From Epiperipatus broadwayi (lineage: Eukaryota; Onychophora; Udeonychophora; Euonychophora; Peripatidae), in assembly GCA_028023455.1 (NCBI GenBank), contig JAQFVV010006270.1, forward strand, positions 4,616,834-4,680,833: a DNA stretch of 64,000 nt, read 5' to 3'. A program made the position numbers and the translations under genes. This document shows, one piece after another, positions 59,160-64,000 of the stretch. The notes below the pieces were generated by a model. It did no database searches. It was not told where the DNA came from and saw nothing but the letters and a program-made list of their open reading frames with translations. Position 1 is the stretch's first letter. Every line of letters starts with the position of its first letter.

Positions 59160-60534
59160 ACAAATGAGTATTACTTCAAGAATTATTAGAGAAAAGGAAT
59201 TCAATTTAAAATCAAATCAAAATCTTCCCTTGTTAAACTATTTATACTTCCACCCCAATATCTATCTACATATAGACATTTTTCCTCGCTCTTTACATAC
59301 CTTTAAAAGTATTGTACTAATTGGACAACCTTTAGCGCCACCCCTGACACAATAAAAAAAAAGTAAAATGTCAAATAGTTTTCTCTTCCCTTTCCCTATC
59401 TACCAAGAGTATGTGCAAAGAGGAATTTCTTTTCCATTGTTAGAAATATGGTTTTATTTGATAAAGAAAAATTGGGTGAAAAGTAAATTATAATTCAACT
59501 CCCCGATATACTATCCCAATGACTAGTTCCATTTATAATTCCCTATCCCAGGTACTTTGGGTTAAGTATTTCTACAAATTTTTATAACCGTACTAAGAAG
59601 ATATTACAAATAGGTGACTGCATTTTTTTTTATTCTAAAATAAAATATACGATGAGCAAATGAAATGTAAGACAATACTATTTATTTCACTAATAATAAA
59701 ACACATAATAAGAAAATGAAATATAAGACAATACTATTTATTTAACTAACCCCCTCCACCACATATAGATTTAAACACTACACTATTAAGTCATAAATTC
59801 ATTATACAGCTTTCTATTTTCAATTTCACTATTCTACACATAATATAAATCACGCAAGATCATTTGAATTTTATATTTAAGATGTACATTTAAATTAAAA
59901 ACAAACAACAACAAAAAAAAATCCATTTCCTAACTTACATGCAAGTTAACTTATTTTGCCATAAAATATAAAATGGTCAAAGATGGAGGCTAATGGGTGT
60001 GGTCTATACTCCCCTCTCTCTGCACAAAACAACGAATGCTTCATTTTATAAATCCCACAAAATAATGAAATTAAATTATACACAGGTCTAATCATTTGAA
60101 CTTTCCTCAATTGCTCATATAAACTTTTAAGGTTATATACATCTTTACATTTAGGTATGTAAAGTTATATCTTATGTATTTCTTTTTTTTTTTTTGTTGT
60201 TGTTAAAAAAAATGTATAGGCTGGCCATAGTACACTCAACATGAGGTGTCACTGCCATGATTAAAATTAAATAAGACGTAATGGTAAAATGAGGGATAAG
60301 AACAAGAAAATATGAATCCTACATTTAGTGGATTTAAGTGAGATCTATGTATATGCAATATTATTTTACAATATTTTATGCAAAAAAAAAATGATCATAT
60401 CTAATAATGTGTTAGTAAATATAGTACAATTATACTTATTATATCCACTCTAATAATACAATAATAAAATAAAAAAATTATAAACACTTTTTTTTTTGTT
60501 TGTTTTACTCATCTCTATTCTGCATTCTCTCCAG
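59160..60534. other. AT-rich DNA, no gene seen
   Basis: Short frames only. Small direct repeat: AGACAATACTATTTATTT occurs near 59671 and 59727 (period 56), within AAATGAAATGTAAG/AAATGAAATATAAG contexts. Confidence 0.4.
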
Positions 60535-60729
60535 GTTCAAACTTCTGGGCGGACCAACTAAACCACTAGAAAGGACGGTGACATTCACTTTAATTCCTTT
60601 CCATACTTATAGTCCTTTAATCAGGATACACTGGATCTCTAGAATACTCATCTTGGCAATTACGGATCTGAACGGGCGGGTGCACTGCTATGGTTCTTCT
60701 ACTCCATGGGTTTTCCGGGCAATTAGATG
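60535..60729 (+). CDS. Candidate terminal exon, unidentified protein
   Basis: A pyrimidine-rich acceptor (CTCTATTCTGCATTCTCTCCAG, ending 60534) precedes GC-richer sequence in which one frame is open to a TGA at 60728-60730, reading FKLLGGPTKPLERTVTFTLI and later ITDLNGRVHCYGSST. The two other frames stop early. The frame also extends upstream of the acceptor, so the open length alone is weak evidence. No donor is visible, which would suit a last exon; no polyadenylation signal is obvious nearby. Protein not recognised. Confidence 0.3.
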
Positions 60730-60730
60730 A

Positions 60731-63700
60731 AACTTAGTTATCATTATAAGGATGTTTCTTTATTGGATAACTTAATATGAATTATCAATTAGTGTGACTT
60801 TCACAATAAGCCTATTCTCCATGAAATGGATTAATACCGTCATTCTTTCCTTTCTTCTTAAATGTGATTTAACAATAGTACAACAAGATTACCATATCAG
60901 GGTTCCATTACCACTTTAACTATTAGAAATTTGTCTCTGGAAATTCTAGAATTATATCCCTGGGTGCTTCGTTGTTTATCATTTTAATAATGGCAATCCA
61001 AAATGTTGTTTTTTTCTTTCGATTAACCGCCGAACTGCGTTATGATTAAATGATTTCCAAAATCATATGGGTGTTGGTAGCTTTAATTAATATCTACATA
61101 AACCACGAATAAAAACATTCAACAAAAGTTTATATCTGTTCCATAACCAGCAGTTCCATAAACAAAAAGAAATATATGCATCAAATTTCCTCTCGAACTA
61201 AAAAAAGTATTCAGCAATCCAACAGCATAATGAGCCAAAAGAATAAATGTCTAATAATAATCCCTCCGCACCTCACAGGTAGGTTCTTATATCTCTCTCA
61301 GTCCGCCCACAAGTTGCAATTGCTTACATCCCCCTTCGAGATATTGCATCAGATAATTTTTACTTTTAGTACATTCTTTTACAAATTTTGTTTCAAAATC
61401 TCTCTTTTTCCTATTTTTTTCTTTTTAGGAATTTCAAACTCCATATTGGAGTAATAGACTACCCACATTTTTTAGATAACACGCTTGTAATTCGCTTTAC
61501 AAATTAATTAAAATTACTCTACCTGATTACATATAAAACAAATATAAATAGAAAGACAAAGATCGATTAAATCCACCTTTTTAACGGAAAATTCTTTTCA
61601 CAAAAAAAAATATTTTTTTAAAAAAAAAAAACATTTTAAAAACTATCCAAAAAAAATAAATATACAGAAATCTTTATACAGATACATGTTAGAACATTTG
61701 CAATAAATATGATATACACACAAAGAGATAAATACATAAAATATTCCACCACGTAAACAAATGTTAATTCTCTAATTTCTTTATATAAATTTATAAAAAC
61801 TTTTATCCAAGGGATATACATTTATAGTATGTGTTAATTATTCCAAAATAAACTAATATGTGTTAGTTATGTATGCAAGATGGGAATCTAGTATAGACCA
61901 ACTGTCATTGTTTATTCAACAAATTAAATAAAGTTAGCTGTGCCAAACTGTTGGCTACAGCCATCTTGTGCATGAACGTTCTATGGTCTGGCACATATAT
62001 ATGTGTGTGTATGCATATAGACTAACTTAAAAAATAAAATTAGTTTATTAAATGTTATTTGAAATGTTTTTTAAATTTTCAACACACATTTTCAAAAGAA
62101 CTATTATTTTAGAAGGGGAAAACATTAAATTATATAATAGTTAATTAATCTAATCCAAACTTTCAGAATTTATTTCATAATTTACTAAACTATATTGTCT
62201 ATATGTTTTATCTTAGCATCTTAGGTCTTTTGTGTTCATGGAGCTAGGCAGACATACTGAAAAATGAGTAATCCATACAAAAAAGTATTTGATGTGTTTT
62301 ATAGTTAGCTTAATCAAGAAGTGGTGGATAATATCATATACCATTAATTGGTGACTTGGCTCCCATATCATGTTATTCAGAATGTCATAATATGTAATGC
62401 AAGACCAAGTATAAATTAATTGTAGCAATTTAACCAGATAACTAAGGCATGTGCCTCGGTCTTCACTCTGATAAAATTTGTAATCATCATCATTTGAACT
62501 TTCTACCAATAAAGTTATATACTTAATGCACAAAATTAGCAATTGATTAATGCAATCGCAATGTGACCTGTGGTATATGCTTTGATCATCATTATCAATG
62601 GATGGTTCTCACTTCGTTTTATTAATTCCATCATTATATATTTTATGTCTGGGATTTTTGTAGATTAATCTTTTTAGTAAATATGTCTTTTTAAAAAAAA
62701 GTTCATTGATTAACTTTCAACATGGGAAAATAAAAACAAAAATCTGTTTAATGGAGTGGCCCTGTTGTGCTTAACCTGTCAATTTAAAGTTTAAATTTCA
62801 TACGATTATTTATTTATTTAACTCACAAGTAATTAAAAATATCAAAAAAATTTTCATTATAGACAAACTACTATTGAACTTCAGTGAAACTGTTAAAATA
62901 AACCAATTTTCTTCACATTTTTAATTGGTGTCAATTTCATTTTTAGCACTAATATTCATAAAAGTATTATATTTATTTAAATGTAATAATTGCTATTTAA
63001 AATAAATGATTTCATACATCTTTATTAATTGAGTTTCACATTTTAAATTTGTACACCAGTATAAACAAGTATATGGATACTTTACTAATATCAGTTTCTC
63101 TCAAGTAGAATGTGTTTAAATTATTCATACTATATTGCATTTAATATTTTCAAGGTTATATTATGAAAATAAAATCTTATTTACAAAATAAGACAAAAGT
63201 TATAAGCTAAATATGCTTTTAATGCATATCTTGATCAAAGTCAATAAATGTAAAGCAGATAATATACTAAGCAAGCTGTGGCTGCTAAATGGCAAACTAT
63301 TAGTTTTAACAGCTCCTGGTTTTTTCATAGTCTCTGTTGATTTGCATTTACTGGCTTTGAAAAGATATAATAATCAGCATCAAACGCCAGTTTAATCTAA
63401 AATTTCAGAGTTTCTTATTTCATAGATATCAATAGATTTGAAAATTATTACAATTTATATTTTCAGTTATTTAGATTTATTTATAATTTAACAATAATAT
63501 TTACATTTATATAGTACTTTGGAAATAGTATTATAATTTGTAAAATTATATAATAATCTAAATCTAATAAATAAAAAAAGGAGCTAAAATTTATTTTTTA
63601 AAATGTATACTTTTCTTATAGTTTACTGTCAGCCAACTCAAATATAGATCATTTTTGATCACTGTTAATCTTATCACAAACCTACAACGTTTTTATGATA

Positions 63701-64000
63701 AATTACAAAGCTGAATATGATCGGTTATAAATCTTCATTTAGATGAAGAGGTATCAAATGCATTCTTACCATAAAGGCAAACAAGTTTCATCTGTTAAAA
63801 ATATTATTTCTAGACAATCTCTTGATTATTTAGTTCTGAACAGTAATGATCTTCAGTGGGAAATCCAATAAACAATTATCTATCATAATGCTATTACATG
63901 TGCAGTAGATACTTATACCTTAATTATTCATATAATTCTAATCTAGAAAAGGTTTTTCATTTCACTGATATTATATAGAGATCAATATTGCTATACATTA
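60731..64000. other. AT-rich DNA, no gene seen
   Basis: A few GC-richer spots (about 61255-61345 and 61930-61990) lack supporting structure. No SINE, LINE or foldback recognised in the last 3 kb. Confidence 0.45.

Noticed and set aside
1-64000. CRISPR array, bacterial operon, rRNA or plasmid features
   Set aside because: No regularly spaced short repeats, ribosome-binding sites, operon layout or rRNA-like blocks; the content is eukaryotic transposons.

Overview
The window is an AT-rich (roughly a quarter to 30% G+C by eye), intron- or intergenic-type stretch of a eukaryotic genome, most likely an invertebrate animal. The evidence is the content: APE-endonuclease LINEs, RTE-type LINEs with ATG-rich tails, a Penelope-like element with a GIY-YIG endonuclease, a GTF2IRD2/ZBED-like hAT transposon, Tigger/pogo-like TA-targeting elements, tRNA-derived SINEs and many foldback MITEs. 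I cannot name the species; arthropod or mollusc would both fit. No host protein-coding gene could be identified. All recognisable long coding traces are broken transposon proteins, so the window reads as a layered transposon deposit.

Layout. 1-3 kb: unassigned AT-rich DNA. 3-9.1 kb: tRNA-derived SINEs, a decayed LINE (4.34-6.4 kb) and an RTE 3' end (8.36-9.04 kb). 9.5-12.2 kb: a GC-rich retroposed insert with a 17-bp target duplication, then two head-to-tail LINE 3' ends. 12.9-14.6 kb: two SINEs, an antisense RTE 3' end with an internal duplication, and a hairpin MITE. 17.9-18.2 kb: a candidate host exon. 19.1-25.35 kb: the richest region. An antisense LINE 5' half (coiled coil + SGNH esterase ORF1, then APE endonuclease) abuts a head-to-head Penelope-like pair; the right Penelope arm is split by a Tigger-like element, which is itself split by a second copy. 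Both insertions can be proved from empty sites inside the window. 26.7-33.5 kb: foldback elements, an RTE fragment, a hAT transposase pseudogene with its terminal repeat, and a dimeric tRNA-like SINE. 36.8-37.9 kb: the most complete Tigger-like copy. 39.6-39.93 kb: a GC-rich island. 41.7-42.1 kb: a composite foldback. 43.1-45.5 kb: a long decayed RTE element carrying a hairpin insertion. 46-51.4 kb: SINEs and a third interspersed repeat. 53-64 kb: one decayed coding fragment, a few GC-richer islands and candidate exons in otherwise featureless DNA.

How the parts relate. The autonomous-type elements seen as fossils (LINEs, RTE, Penelope) supply the kind of machinery that would have mobilised the SINEs and the GC-rich insert, whose A-tails and target duplications are typical of LINE-mediated retroposition. 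The Tigger-like and hairpin elements have no transposase in the window and would depend on enzymes encoded elsewhere. Nested order gives a relative history: Penelope first, then Tigger copy 3, then Tigger copy 2, with a LINE 3' fragment captured by the Tigger family before the two nested copies spread.
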